Shown in pieces: positions 17,451-28,854 of a DNA stretch of 54,975 nucleotides. Numbering within the stretch: position 1 is the stretch's first letter; every line of letters begins with the position of its first letter. This DNA comes from Vicinamibacteria bacterium. Lineage in GTDB: Bacteria; Acidobacteriota; Vicinamibacteria; Fen-336. Under the pieces are notes generated by a model that searched no databases, had not been told where the DNA came from, and saw nothing but the letters and a program-made list of their open reading frames with translations. The position numbers were made by a program, and so were the translations under genes. Location: assembly GCA_025994075.1 (NCBI GenBank), contig JAMQGV010000043.1, positions 1 through 54,975 on the forward strand, read 5' to 3'.

Positions 17451-19577
17451 ATGGCGTCCCGCGCTCGCGCCGGCAACGTCGGCCGCTCCGTGCCCCGACT
17501 CGAGGGCCCGGAGAAGGTGGAGGGCCGCGCCCGCTACGTCGACGACCTGCGCTTCCCCGGCATGCTGCACGGGCGCACCATCCGAGCCCCGCACCCCTGC
17601 GGCCGGCTGCGCGCGGTGCGGCTCGGCCCCGGCGGGCTCCCCCTCGGCCTGGTCGTCGTCGGGCCCCGCGACATCCCGGGCGACAACGTGATCGCCACCA
17701 TCGAGGACGACCAGCCGGCGCTGGCCTGGGGCGAGATCCGCCACGCCGAAGAGCCGGTGCTGCTGCTCGCCCACGCCGACCGCGAGGCGCTGTGGGCGAT
17801 CCCGGCCGAGGTCGACATGATCCCCGGCACGCCGGTCTTCGACCCGCTCGCCTCGCCGCGCGTCTTCAAGCAGATCCGGATCACGAAAGGCGACGCCGCG
17901 GCGGCGCTGCGCAGGGCGCCGGTCGTGGTCGAAGGCGAGTACCGCACCGGCGCCCAGGAGCACGTCTACATCGAGCCGCAGGGCGTGATCGCGGTGCCGG
18001 AGAACGGCGGCATCACGATCCACGGCTCGCTGCAGTGCCCCTACTACGTGCACAAGGCGCTGTGCCGGCTGCTGCGGCTGCCGCCCGACAAGGTGCGCGT
18101 GATCCAGGTGGAGACCGGCGGCGGCTTCGGCGGCAAGGAGGACTACCCCTCCGTGATCGCCGGCCACGCGGCGCTGCTGGCGCTCAAGGCGCGGCGGCCG
18201 GTCAAGATGGTCTACGACCGCGGCGAGGACATGCGGGCGACGACCAAGCGCCACCCCTCGATCGTGCGCCTGCGCAGCGGCTTCTCCCGCGACGGCACGC
18301 TGCTGGCGCTGGAGGCCGAGGTGGTGATGGACGGCGGCGCCTACGTGACGCTGTCGCCCGTCGTGCTCTCGCGCGGCGTGCTGCACGCCTCCGGCCCCTA
18401 CCGCTGCCCGGCGGTCGCCATCGAGGGCCGGGCGGTGATGACCAACACGCCGCCCAACGGCGCCTTCCGCGGCTTCGGCGCGCCGCAGACGCTGTTCGCG
18501 ATCGAGGCCCACATGGACCGCTGCGCGCAGCAGCTCGGGATCGACCCCGTCAAGCTGCGCGAGAAGAACGCGTTCCGCCCCGGCGACGTGACGGCCACCG
18601 GCCAGAAGCTGCCGAAGGACACCGCGGCGCTGCCGGTGCTGCGCGAGGCCGTGCGCCGCTCCGACTACCACCGCAAGCGCAAGGCGTGGGCGGGCACCGG
18701 CCGCGGCATCGGCCTGTCGCTCTTCTTCCACGGCTCGGGTTTCACCGGCGCCGGCGAGGTGCGGCTGGCCTCGAAGGCCTCGCTGGAGCTGACGCCGAAA
18801 GGCGTGCGGATCCTGGTCGCCTCGACCGAGATCGGCCAGGGCACCCGCACGATGCTGGCGCAGATCGTCGCCGACACCCTGGGCTGGCCGCTGTCCGCGG
18901 TCGAGGTGGCCCCCGCCGACACCGGCCTCGTGCCCGACTCCGGCCCCACCGTCGCCTCCCGCACCTGCATGATCGTGGGCGGCATCCTGCAGAAGGCGGC
19001 CCGCGAGCTGAAGCGCAAGCTGGGCCGCGCGAAGCCCGCGCAGTACCTCGCCCGCCACGGCGCGCTGGTCGTCACCGGGCAGTACGAGAAGCCGGCCGAG
19101 ATCCAGTGGGACGAAGAGCGCTACCGCGGCGACGCCTACGGCACCTACGGCTGGGGCTGCGACGTCGTCGAGCTCGAGGTCGACCCGGTCACCCGCGAGG
19201 TGCGGCCGCTGAAGCTGACCGCCGTGCAGGAGATCGGCAAGGCGATCCACCCCGGCCTCGCCCGCGGCCAGGTGGAAGGCGGCAGTGCGCAGGGCCTGGG
19301 CTGGGCGCTGTCGGAGGAGGTGGTGATGCGCGACGGCCGGATGGCCAACGCGCAGCTCACCAACTACATGGTGCCGACCACGAAGGACACGCCCGAGATG
19401 GACGTGACGATCCTCGGGCTCGGCTACCGGCACGGCCCGTTCGGCGCCAAGGGCCTGGGCGAGCTGCCGATGGACGGCCCGGCGCCCGCCGTCGTCAACG
19501 CACTGCGCCACGCCGGCTTCGACGTGCGCGAGGTGCCCGCCACCCCCGAGAGGCTGCTGCGATGCGCTTCACGCTGA
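17451..19577 (+). CDS. Molybdenum hydroxylase, large (Mo-cofactor) subunit, xanthine dehydrogenase family
   Basis: 708 residues, slightly short for the family (about 750). It binds the molybdopterin-cytosine cofactor and carries the active site. Signatures include 'GEYRTGAQEHVYIEPQGVIA', the cofactor loop 'GGGFGGKEDYPSV' near 222-234, 'NGAFRGFGAPQTLFAIE' and 'IGQGTRTMLAQI'. The catalytic glutamate sits in 'GAKGLGELP' at E671. With the 2Fe-2S and FAD subunits downstream it forms a heterotrimer that hydroxylates a carbon next to a ring nitrogen, an aldehyde, or CO or an aromatic CoA ester. The actual substrate cannot be read from the sequence. No maturation factor of the XdhC/CoxF kind is in the window. 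Confidence 0.88.
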   Translation: MASRARAGNVGRSVPRLEGPEKVEGRARYVDDLRFPGMLHGRTIRAPHPCGRLRAVRLGPGGLPLGLVVVGPRDIPGDNVIATIEDDQPALAWGEIRHAEEPVLLLAHADREALWAIPAEVDMIPGTPVFDPLASPRVFKQIRITKGDAAAALRRAPVVVEGEYRTGAQEHVYIEPQGVIAVPENGGITIHGSLQCPYYVHKALCRLLRLPPDKVRVIQVETGGGFGGKEDYPSVIAGHAALLALKARRPVKMVYDRGEDMRATTKRHPSIVRLRSGFSRDGTLLALEAEVVMDGGAYVTLSPVVLSRGVLHASGPYRCPAVAIEGRAVMTNTPPNGAFRGFGAPQTLFAIEAHMDRCAQQLGIDPVKLREKNAFRPGDVTATGQKLPKDTAALPVLREAVRRSDYHRKRKAWAGTGRGIGLSLFFHGSGFTGAGEVRLASKASLELTPKGVRILVASTEIGQGTRTMLAQIVADTLGWPLSAVEVAPADTGLVPDSGPTVASRTCMIVGGILQKAARELKRKLGRAKPAQYLARHGALVVTGQYEKPAEIQWDEERYRGDAYGTYGWGCDVVELEVDPVTREVRPLKLTAVQEIGKAIHPGLARGQVEGGSAQGLGWALSEEVVMRDGRMANAQLTNYMVPTTKDTPEMDVTILGLGYRHGPFGAKGLGELPMDGPAPAVVNALRHAGFDVREVPATPERLLRCASR

Positions 19578-20023
19578 ACGGCAAGCCCGTCGCCGTGGAC
19601 GCGCCGCCGATGAAGCGGCTGCTCGACGTGCTGCGCGAGGAGTGCGGCCTCACCGGCACCAAGGAGGGCTGCGGCGAAGGCGAGTGCGGCGCCTGCACGG
19701 TGCTGCTCGACGGCGCGCCGGTCAACTCCTGCCTGGTGCCGGTCGCCCACGCCGAAGGCGCGAAGGTGACGACCATCGAGGGCCTGCGCGGCCACGACAA
19801 GCTGCAGCGGGCGTTCGTCACCGAGGGCGGCGCGCAGTGCGGGATCTGCACGCCGGGCTTCGTCGTCGCCGCCTCCACGCTGCCGCGCGGCGCGTCACTG
19901 GAAGCCGTGCAGGAGGGCCTCGCCGGCAACCTGTGCCGCTGCACGGGCTACGCCGGGATCTACCGGGCGGTGGCCGCGGCCCGCGGCGGCGGCAAGAGCG
20001 CGAAGAAGAAGGCGAAGCGGTGA
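19562..20023 (+). CDS. Molybdenum hydroxylase, 2Fe-2S subunit
   Basis: 153 residues. The N-terminal plant-type ferredoxin cluster is held by C37, C42, C45 and C57 ('GCGEGECGACTVLL'), and the C-terminal four-helix domain holds a second 2Fe-2S cluster through C93, C96, C125 and C127 ('CGICTPGF', 'GNLCRCTGY'). It passes electrons from the Mo site to FAD. A lysine-rich tail ends the protein. The gene starts inside the last codons of the large-subunit gene (16-base overlap), and its stop overlaps the GTG of the FAD subunit, so the three are translated as a block. Confidence 0.95.
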   Translation: MRFTLNGKPVAVDAPPMKRLLDVLREECGLTGTKEGCGEGECGACTVLLDGAPVNSCLVPVAHAEGAKVTTIEGLRGHDKLQRAFVTEGGAQCGICTPGFVVAASTLPRGASLEAVQEGLAGNLCRCTGYAGIYRAVAAARGGGKSAKKKAKR

Positions 20024-20880
20024 AGACGGCGGCCTCGGCGCTCCACCTGCTGCGGCCGGAGTCGCCGGCGCAGGCGCTGCAGTGGATGCGCGAGCGCGCT
20101 CCGCTGCAGCCGCTGGCGGGCGGCACCGACCTCTACGTCGCGCTCAACTTCGGCACCTGCCCCGCGCGGGCGTTCCTCGACCTCTCGCGGCTCGGCGCCT
20201 GGCGCGGCATCAAGGTCGAGCGCGACGGCGGACTGCGGATCGGCGCGCTCGCCACGTTCGCCGAGATCCGCGACCACAAGGGCGTCGCGAAGGCGCTGCC
20301 CGCGTTGTGCGCGGCCGCCCGCGAGATCGGCGGGGCGCAGATCCAGAACCGGGCCACGATCGCCGGCAACCTGGCGAACGCCTCGCCCGCGGCCGACTCG
20401 GCACCGGTGCTGCTCGCGGCCGACGCCGTCGTCGAACTCGCCAGCGTCTCCGGCGTGCGCCGCGTGCCGGTGGCCGAGTTCTTCCTCGGCTACCGCCGCA
20501 CGGCAATGGCACCGGACGAGCTGATCCAGGCGGTCGTGATCCCCGCGCCGCCGCGCGCGGGCCAGTGGTACTTCCGCAAGGTCGGCACCCGCGCCGCCAA
20601 CGCCATCTCCAAGGTCGTCTTCTGCGGCGTGCGGGGACCGCAGCCGCGGATCGCGCTCGGCAGCGTGGGCCCGGTGCCGCTGCGCGCGCGCCGCGCCGAG
20701 GCCGCGCTGGCCGCGGGCGAGCCGGTCGAGGCCGCCGTGGCCGCGCTGCAGCAGGACATCGCGCCGATCGACGACCTGCGCTCGACGGCGGAGTACCGCC
20801 GCTTCGTCGCCGCCGGCCTGCTGCGCCAGTTCTGGGAGCGCACGGCGCCTCCCGCCCGCCGCGGCGCGCGCCGCCGCTGA
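20020..20880 (+). CDS. Molybdenum hydroxylase, FAD-binding subunit
   Basis: 286 residues, standard size. The FAD-binding PCMH-type loops are visible: 'PLAGGTDLYVALNFG' near 30-45 and 'NRATIAGNLANASPAADSAPVLLAADA' near 112-138, followed by the C-terminal CO-dehydrogenase-flavoprotein-like domain. It accepts electrons from the iron-sulfur subunit and hands them to a soluble or membrane acceptor. The GTG start (20020) overlaps the upstream TGA. The tail is a run of arginines. A strong hairpin follows the stop codon. Confidence 0.93.
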   Translation: MKTAASALHLLRPESPAQALQWMRERAPLQPLAGGTDLYVALNFGTCPARAFLDLSRLGAWRGIKVERDGGLRIGALATFAEIRDHKGVAKALPALCAAAREIGGAQIQNRATIAGNLANASPAADSAPVLLAADAVVELASVSGVRRVPVAEFFLGYRRTAMAPDELIQAVVIPAPPRAGQWYFRKVGTRAANAISKVVFCGVRGPQPRIALGSVGPVPLRARRAEAALAAGEPVEAAVAALQQDIAPIDDLRSTAEYRRFVAAGLLRQFWERTAPPARRGARRR

Positions 20881-20887
20881 GGGCGGC

Positions 20888-20924
20888 GCGGGTCGCGCCG
20901 GTGGCCTGCACCGACGCGACCCGC
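20888..20924. terminator. Strong hairpin between convergent operons
   Basis: GCGGGTCGCG (20888-20897) pairs perfectly with CGCGACCCGC (20915-20924). Inside it, after one mismatch, five more pairs close a five-base loop. It fills the 51-base gap between the FAD subunit gene and the convergent tricorn-like gene, so it probably stops transcription from both sides. There is no U-tract, so it is not a classical intrinsic terminator. Confidence 0.5.
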
Positions 20925-20931
20925 CCACGGT

Positions 20932-23900
20932 CTACGGCTTGCGCACGCGGATCGGGAACGGCGGCCGCTTCGGGGTGACCACCGGGTTCGCCTTCAGCTC
21001 GGCGAGGGCGATCTCGATCGCCTTCTCGAGCTGCGGGTCGCGGCCCGCGATCACGTCCTTCGGCGTCTGCTCGACTTCGACGTCGGGCGGCACGCCGACG
21101 TTCTCGACGATGAAGCCGTCTTCGGTCCAGATCGCCAGGTTGGGCGCGGTCATCACGGCGCCGTCCATCAGCGTCGGGAAGCCGAGCACGCCGACCAGGC
21201 CGCCCCAGGTGCGCTTGCCGACCACCTTGCCGAGCTTCAGTTGCTGGAACATCCACGGCAGCATGTCGCCGCCGGAGCCCGCGGTCTCGTCGGCGATCAT
21301 CACCTTCGGGCCGTGGATGCCGGCGATCGGCGTCTTCAGGTCGGCGCCGTAGCGCAGCGCCCAGAAGGACAGGCGCGGCCGCCGCATCAGGTCGATGTAG
21401 TAGTCGGCCACCTGGCCGCCGCCGTTGTGGCGCTCGTCGATGATCAGCGCCTCGCGGTGGCTCTGCGGGAAGAAGTAGCGCTTGAAGTAGGTGTGGCCGG
21501 GGCCCGCGGTGTTGGGCACGTAGACGTAGGCCACGCGGCCGGCCGTCGCCTCGGTGACCTTCTTCAGGTTGCCCTCGACCCAGTCGCGGTTGCGCAGGCC
21601 GGCCTCATTCTCGATCGGCACCACCTTGACCGTGCGCGAGCCGGCGCCGTCGGCGTTGGGGCCGACCGTGATCTCGACCGACTTGCCCGCGGTGCGCTCG
21701 AAGCGGGCGTAGAGGTTGTCGGGCGCCTTCAGGTCCACGCCTTCGATGGCCAGCAGGTACTCGCCGGCCCTGACGTCGACGCCCGGCTCGGTCAGCGGCG
21801 AGCGCAGGTCCGGCGTCCAGTTCAGGCCGCCGAACACCTTCTTGAACCGATAGCGGCCGTTCGCCACCTCGTAGTCGGCGCCGAGCAGGCCGCCGGGGAC
21901 CGTCTCCTGCTCCCACGGCGAGTCGCCGGGGCTCTGGCGGTGGTGACCGACGGCCAGCTCCGAGTGCAGCCAGGTCATCACCCGCTGCAGGTCGTTGCGG
22001 GTGGCGACGTGCGGCAGGAACGCGGCGTACTTCGCCTTCAGCGCCTTCCAGTCGGCGCCGTGCATGCCGGGGTCGTAGAAGTAGTCGCGGTTGACGCGCC
22101 ACGCCTCGTCGTAGATCTGGGTCCACTCCGCGAGCGGCTCGACCCGGACCTGGATCCTGTCGACGTCGAGCTTGAACTTCGCGAGGTCGAGCTTGTCCGC
22201 GACATCGACCAGCGACCAGGCGTCGCGGACGCGGACCAGCGCCCGCTTGCCGTCGTGCGAGAGCTGGAAGCCGTCGGCCTTCTCGAGCAGCGTGTCTTCC
22301 TTGCGCTTCGTCAGGTCGTAGCGCAGCAGTGCGGCGTCGCCGCCGGGCACGCGGCCCTCGAACGAGCCGCGGCGGTAGAAGACCTGGCCGGCGCTGCCGG
22401 CCGCGAGGTCGCCGAAGCGGCCGGCCTTGACCGGCACGGCCAGGATGCGCAGCGCGAGGCCGTCTTCGTCCACCACGACCTTGACCGGCTCCTCCTTCTT
22501 CTCGGCCGGCTTGTCGCCGCTCTTCGCCTTGTCGGCTGCCGGCTTCGCTGCGTCGGCGGGCTTGTCCTCCTTCGCCTTCTCCTCGTCGCTCTCCTTCGCG
22601 AGCGGCGAGACGACGCCTTTCGCCAGCACCGCGAGGTAGAGCTGCTCGTTGATCTCCATGTCGGCGTTGGCCTGCGAGAACCAGTCGACCACCGGTCCGG
22701 CATCGGTCGAGGCCGTGAAGAACAGGTACTTGCCGGAGGCGTCCCACACCGGCCGGCGAGCGTCGGAGAGGCCGTCGGTGACCGGGATCTCCTTCTTCGT
22801 GGCCAGCGACCAGAGGAAGATGCGGTTGAAGAAGACCTCGTTGTTGCGGGTGAAGGCCAGCCACTGCGAGTCGGGCGACCAGACGTGGTCGAGCGCCTCG
22901 AGGCCGTTGGGGCCGTACATGACGTCGGACGAGATCTTCGTCTGCGCGCCACTCGCGACGTCGAGCATCCAGATCGAGCGCGAGTTGTCGGTGAAGCTGA
23001 GCTTCTTCGAGTCCGGCGCCCAGCGGATGTCGCCGTAGAAGCCCGCGCCGGAGAGCGGCAGCGAGCGGGCCGCGCCCTTGCCGTCCTGCGGCGCGATCAC
23101 GAGCTGGTACTCGCCCGAGGCGTCGGAGAAGTAGGCGATGGAGCGGCCGTCGGGCGACCACGACGGCGCGCGCTCGTGCACGCCCGGGGTGCGGGTCAGG
23201 TTGCGCTCGTCGCCCTTCTCGCGCGGCAGCGTCACGATCTCGCCGCGGAACTCGAGCGCGACGCGGGCGCCCGTGGGCGAGATGCGGCCGTCGCGGATCC
23301 ACTTCGAGCCCTTGGCCCAGCGCGGCCGGTGCTCGACGAGGTCGGCGGCGACGCCGATCTTCAGCCGCTGCGCGGCGCCCGTCTTCGGGTCGAGGCGATG
23401 GAGCAGTCCGGCCTGCTCGTACACGATGGCGCCAGCGCCCGCGCCGGCGTTCAGGACCGGGAAGTCCTCGTGCCTCGTGACGCGGGCGACCGCCTTCGTC
23501 GTCGGCTCGTAACGATAGAGGTTGAACTCGCCGTCGCGGTCGGAGCGGAAGTAGAGCGCGCCGTCCAGCCACATCGGGTCGGTGTCGTTGCATCGACCTT
23601 CGGGCTGCGGCACCTGGACCGTGTCGTAGGTCTTCGTGTCGAACAGCAGCAGGCGGGCGGTGGTGCCGCCGCGGTAGTTCTTCCACTGGGTGAAGGCCTC
23701 GGAGAGCGGCAGGTAGGCGATCGTCTTGCCGTCGGGCGAGATCGCCGCCTTGGAGGCGTTGGGGATCGGCAGCTTGGTCGGGAAGCCGCCCTCGACCGGG
23801 ACCGTGAAGAGCTGCTGGTAGCGCAGCGTGTGCACCTCGCGCGGCGAGGCGAACAGCACCGACTTGCCGTCCGGCGTGAAGCCGAGCGCCGTGTCGTTGC

Positions 23901-24240
23901 CGGGGTGGTAGGTGAGCCGGCGCGGCACCCCGCCCGCGGCGCTCACCACGTAGACGTCGGTGTTGCCCTCGTAGCGCCCCGTGAAGGCGATCAGGCTGCC
24001 GTCGGGCGAGAACCGCGGCCCCGACTCGACGCCGGGGTGCGAGGTGAGGCGCGCGACGCCCGTGCCGTCGGGCCTGGCCGTCCACAGGTCGTTCGCGTAC
24101 GCGAACGCGATCCGCTCCGCGGAGACCGCGGGCTCGGAGAGCAGCCGGGTGTCGGCCGTGTCCACGGCCGAGGCCGAGAGGGCCAGGCCCAGGCACACGG
24201 CGACGCTGCCCGCCTTCAACGTGTCGAGACTCGATGACAT
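20932..24240 (-). CDS. Secreted tricorn-like S41 peptidase
   Basis: 1102 residues with an N-terminal signal peptide (about 1-25, 'VCLGLALSASA'). Residues about 30-650 hold beta-propeller repeats of the TolB/WD40 type ('FSPDGSLIAF', 'ISPDGKTIAY', 'WSPDGRSIAYFSD'), interrupted near 545-580 by a Lys/Glu/Ala-rich linker. Then come a tricorn C1 helical domain, a PDZ domain (about 790-870) and the S41 core. The nucleophile is the serine of 'AGSGGD' at S989. 'ELAVGHHRQ' holds the candidate histidine and 'VENVGVPPD' the late acidic site. Family members degrade peptides released by larger proteases. It lies 20 bases after the S9 peptidase gene, suggesting one secreted protein-degradation operon. Confidence 0.88.
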   Translation of the reverse strand: MSSSLDTLKAGSVAVCLGLALSASAVDTADTRLLSEPAVSAERIAFAYANDLWTARPDGTGVARLTSHPGVESGPRFSPDGSLIAFTGRYEGNTDVYVVSAAGGVPRRLTYHPGNDTALGFTPDGKSVLFASPREVHTLRYQQLFTVPVEGGFPTKLPIPNASKAAISPDGKTIAYLPLSEAFTQWKNYRGGTTARLLLFDTKTYDTVQVPQPEGRCNDTDPMWLDGALYFRSDRDGEFNLYRYEPTTKAVARVTRHEDFPVLNAGAGAGAIVYEQAGLLHRLDPKTGAAQRLKIGVAADLVEHRPRWAKGSKWIRDGRISPTGARVALEFRGEIVTLPREKGDERNLTRTPGVHERAPSWSPDGRSIAYFSDASGEYQLVIAPQDGKGAARSLPLSGAGFYGDIRWAPDSKKLSFTDNSRSIWMLDVASGAQTKISSDVMYGPNGLEALDHVWSPDSQWLAFTRNNEVFFNRIFLWSLATKKEIPVTDGLSDARRPVWDASGKYLFFTASTDAGPVVDWFSQANADMEINEQLYLAVLAKGVVSPLAKESDEEKAKEDKPADAAKPAADKAKSGDKPAEKKEEPVKVVVDEDGLALRILAVPVKAGRFGDLAAGSAGQVFYRRGSFEGRVPGGDAALLRYDLTKRKEDTLLEKADGFQLSHDGKRALVRVRDAWSLVDVADKLDLAKFKLDVDRIQVRVEPLAEWTQIYDEAWRVNRDYFYDPGMHGADWKALKAKYAAFLPHVATRNDLQRVMTWLHSELAVGHHRQSPGDSPWEQETVPGGLLGADYEVANGRYRFKKVFGGLNWTPDLRSPLTEPGVDVRAGEYLLAIEGVDLKAPDNLYARFERTAGKSVEITVGPNADGAGSRTVKVVPIENEAGLRNRDWVEGNLKKVTEATAGRVAYVYVPNTAGPGHTYFKRYFFPQSHREALIIDERHNGGGQVADYYIDLMRRPRLSFWALRYGADLKTPIAGIHGPKVMIADETAGSGGDMLPWMFQQLKLGKVVGKRTWGGLVGVLGFPTLMDGAVMTAPNLAIWTEDGFIVENVGVPPDVEVEQTPKDVIAGRDPQLEKAIEIALAELKANPVVTPKRPPFPIRVRKP

Positions 24241-24260
24241 CGCAGTCCTTCCTTCCCCCA

Positions 24261-27122
<2,862 letters not shown>

Positions 27123-27164
27123 TCGGGACCTCGCGGGCGGGGTTCGGGTGCGGCGGCCGACCGC

Positions 27165-27170
27165 ATCCTA
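27165..27170 (-). promoter_or_regulatory. -10 box for the S9/tricorn peptidase operon
   Basis: On the minus strand this reads TAGGAT, 42 bases before the S9 start codon. It sits back to back with the gltX -10 box in a 77-base divergent region. Confidence 0.4.
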
Positions 27171-27184
27171 GCGCGCGGCCCCCT

Positions 27185-27190
27185 TACAAT
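27185..27190 (+). promoter_or_regulatory. -10 box for gltX, nearly leaderless
   Basis: TACAAT ends nine bases before the gltX ATG (27200). A transcript starting at the usual distance would begin about three bases before the start codon, and there is no Shine-Dalgarno sequence. Confidence 0.5.
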
Positions 27191-27199
27191 CGACCTCCC

Positions 27200-28681
27200 A
27201 TGACGAGCCTGCGCGTCCGTTTCGCCCCCAGCCCCACCGGTTACCTCCACGTCGGCGGAGGCCGCACCGCGCTGTTCAACTGGCTGTACGCCAGGAAGCA
27301 CGGCGGCACCTTCATCCTGCGCATCGAGGACACCGACAAGGAGCGCTCCAACGACACCAACACGAAGAGCATCCTCGAGGGGCTCGAGTGGCTGGGGCTG
27401 CACTGGGACGAGGGTCCCTACTTCCAGAGCGAGGGCATCGCGCGCCACCAGCAGGTCGCCCGCGAGCTGCTGGCGAAGGGCTGGGCCTACCGCTCGTTCG
27501 CGACGTCCGAGGAGCTCGAGAAGCAGCGCAAGGAGGCGGAGGCGGCCAAGCGCCCCTGGCTGCGCGACGCGCCGTCGCGCGCGCTCTCGATCGAAGAATC
27601 CGACCGCCGCGCCGCCGCCGGGGAGCCGTTCGCGATCCGCTTCAAGGTGCCCGACGACGGCGGTGGCACCCGCTTCGAGGACGCGGTGTACGGCGTCCAG
27701 GAGCGCAAGCACGCGGACATCGAGGACTTCGCGCTGCTGCGGCCCGACGCCACGCCGCTCTACAACCACGTGGTCGTCTGCGACGACGTCGAGATGCGCA
27801 TCACGTTCGTGATCCGCGGCCAGGACCACCTGTCGAACACCCACAAGCAGTTGCTGATCTACCGCGCGCTGGGCGTCGAGCCGCCGCGCTTCGCCCACCT
27901 GCCGCTGATCAACGCGCCCGACCGCACCAAGCTCTCCAAGCGCAAGCACGGCGAGGTGGTGTCGGTGACGACGTACCGCGACCGCGGCTTCCTGCCCGAG
28001 GCGTTCCGCAACTTCCTGGCGCTGCTCGGCTGGTCGGCGGGCGACGACAAGGAGGTCTACACCAGCGAGGAGCTGGTGCAGGCGTTCACGCTCGAGGGCA
28101 TCAGCCGCTCCAACGCCATCATCAACTTCTCCGAGTCCGACCCGCGGATGTGGACGGACAAGAAGGCGCTCCACCTCAACCAGGAGCACCTCAACCGGAT
28201 GCCGCTCGAGGAGCTGGCCCCGAAGGTGGAGCCGGTGCTGCGCGGCGCCGGGCTGTGGGACGACGCGTACGCCGCGGGCGGGGCGCGGCACGACTGGTTC
28301 CTGCGCGCGCTCGGCCTGCTGCGGGCGCGGTTCGTGACGCTGTCCGACTTCGCCGGTCCCGGCCGCGCCTACTTCGCCGACGACTTCGAGACCGACGCGG
28401 CGGCCCGCGACAAGAACCTCGGCAAGGAGCCGCGCCTGAAGGAGTGGCTGCCGGCCCTGGCCGACCGCTTCGAGGCGGCGCCGGAGTTCACCCACGCGGC
28501 CCTCGAGCCGCTGCTGCGGGCCCACTCCGACGAGCTGGGCGTCAAGGCCGGCGTGCTGATCAACGCCGCCCGCACCGCCGTCACCGGCCAGTCGGTCGGC
28601 CCCAGCCTGTTCGAGCTGCTGGAGCTCGTCGGCCGCGAGCGGGTCTGCGCCCGCCTCCGCGCCGCCGCCCGCCTGCTCTAA
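27200..28681 (+). CDS. gltX: Glutamyl-tRNA synthetase
   Basis: 493 residues, normal length for a class I GluRS. The HIGH-type motif appears as 'PSPTGYLHVGGGRTALFNW' at the N-terminus and the KMSKS-type motif as 'KLSKRKHG'. 'RIEDTDKERS' and the 'RGQDHLSNTHKQ' region are also conserved. The C-terminal third is the anticodon-binding helical domain. It charges tRNA-Glu (or tRNA-Gln in the indirect route; no gatCAB genes are visible here). The ATG follows a -10 box so closely that the mRNA is probably leaderless. Confidence 0.95.
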   Translation: MTSLRVRFAPSPTGYLHVGGGRTALFNWLYARKHGGTFILRIEDTDKERSNDTNTKSILEGLEWLGLHWDEGPYFQSEGIARHQQVARELLAKGWAYRSFATSEELEKQRKEAEAAKRPWLRDAPSRALSIEESDRRAAAGEPFAIRFKVPDDGGGTRFEDAVYGVQERKHADIEDFALLRPDATPLYNHVVVCDDVEMRITFVIRGQDHLSNTHKQLLIYRALGVEPPRFAHLPLINAPDRTKLSKRKHGEVVSVTTYRDRGFLPEAFRNFLALLGWSAGDDKEVYTSEELVQAFTLEGISRSNAIINFSESDPRMWTDKKALHLNQEHLNRMPLEELAPKVEPVLRGAGLWDDAYAAGGARHDWFLRALGLLRARFVTLSDFAGPGRAYFADDFETDAAARDKNLGKEPRLKEWLPALADRFEAAPEFTHAALEPLLRAHSDELGVKAGVLINAARTAVTGQSVGPSLFELLELVGRERVCARLRAAARLL

Positions 28682-28693
28682 CCCCGCCCTCCA

Positions 28694-28731
28694 CCCCGCC
28701 CCCGGGGAGATCGACGTTTTTTTCGGGGGCG
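28694..28731 (+). terminator. Possible terminator after gltX
   Basis: CCCCG (28694-28698) and CGGGG (28703-28707) form a small stem, and seven T's follow at 28717-28723, a rare run in this DNA. The T-run is nine bases from the stem, so classical termination is uncertain. CGCCCCCG (28697-28704) can alternatively pair with CGGGGGCG (28724-28731) around the T-run. Confidence 0.3.
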
Positions 28732-28805
28732 AGCTGTCCTTTTCCGCCCCGGATTGCGCGTCTTCAGGGCAAGGACCCCCCTTCGTCGACGATCGGCCGG
28801 GCCGC

Positions 28806-28837
28806 ACGCCCCTGCCGGCGACTCGCGCGAGGGGCGT
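28806..28837 (+). other. Inverted repeat in the leader of the coiled-coil cassette
   Basis: ACGCCCCT (28806-28813) pairs with AGGGGCGT (28830-28837) around a 16-base loop, ending six bases before the GGAGGG ribosome site of the first coiled-coil gene. The 173-base gap holds no clear promoter; the gltX transcript may read through, or the promoter may be non-canonical. Confidence 0.3.
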
Positions 28838-28854
28838 CGCGTGGAGGGACGGGG

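Noticed and set aside
28735..28776. TGTCCTT and AAGGAC half-sites upstream of the coiled-coil cassette, resembling the AAA-gene operator
   Set aside because: The arms are 29 bases apart instead of five and only one pair exists, so the resemblance is probably chance.
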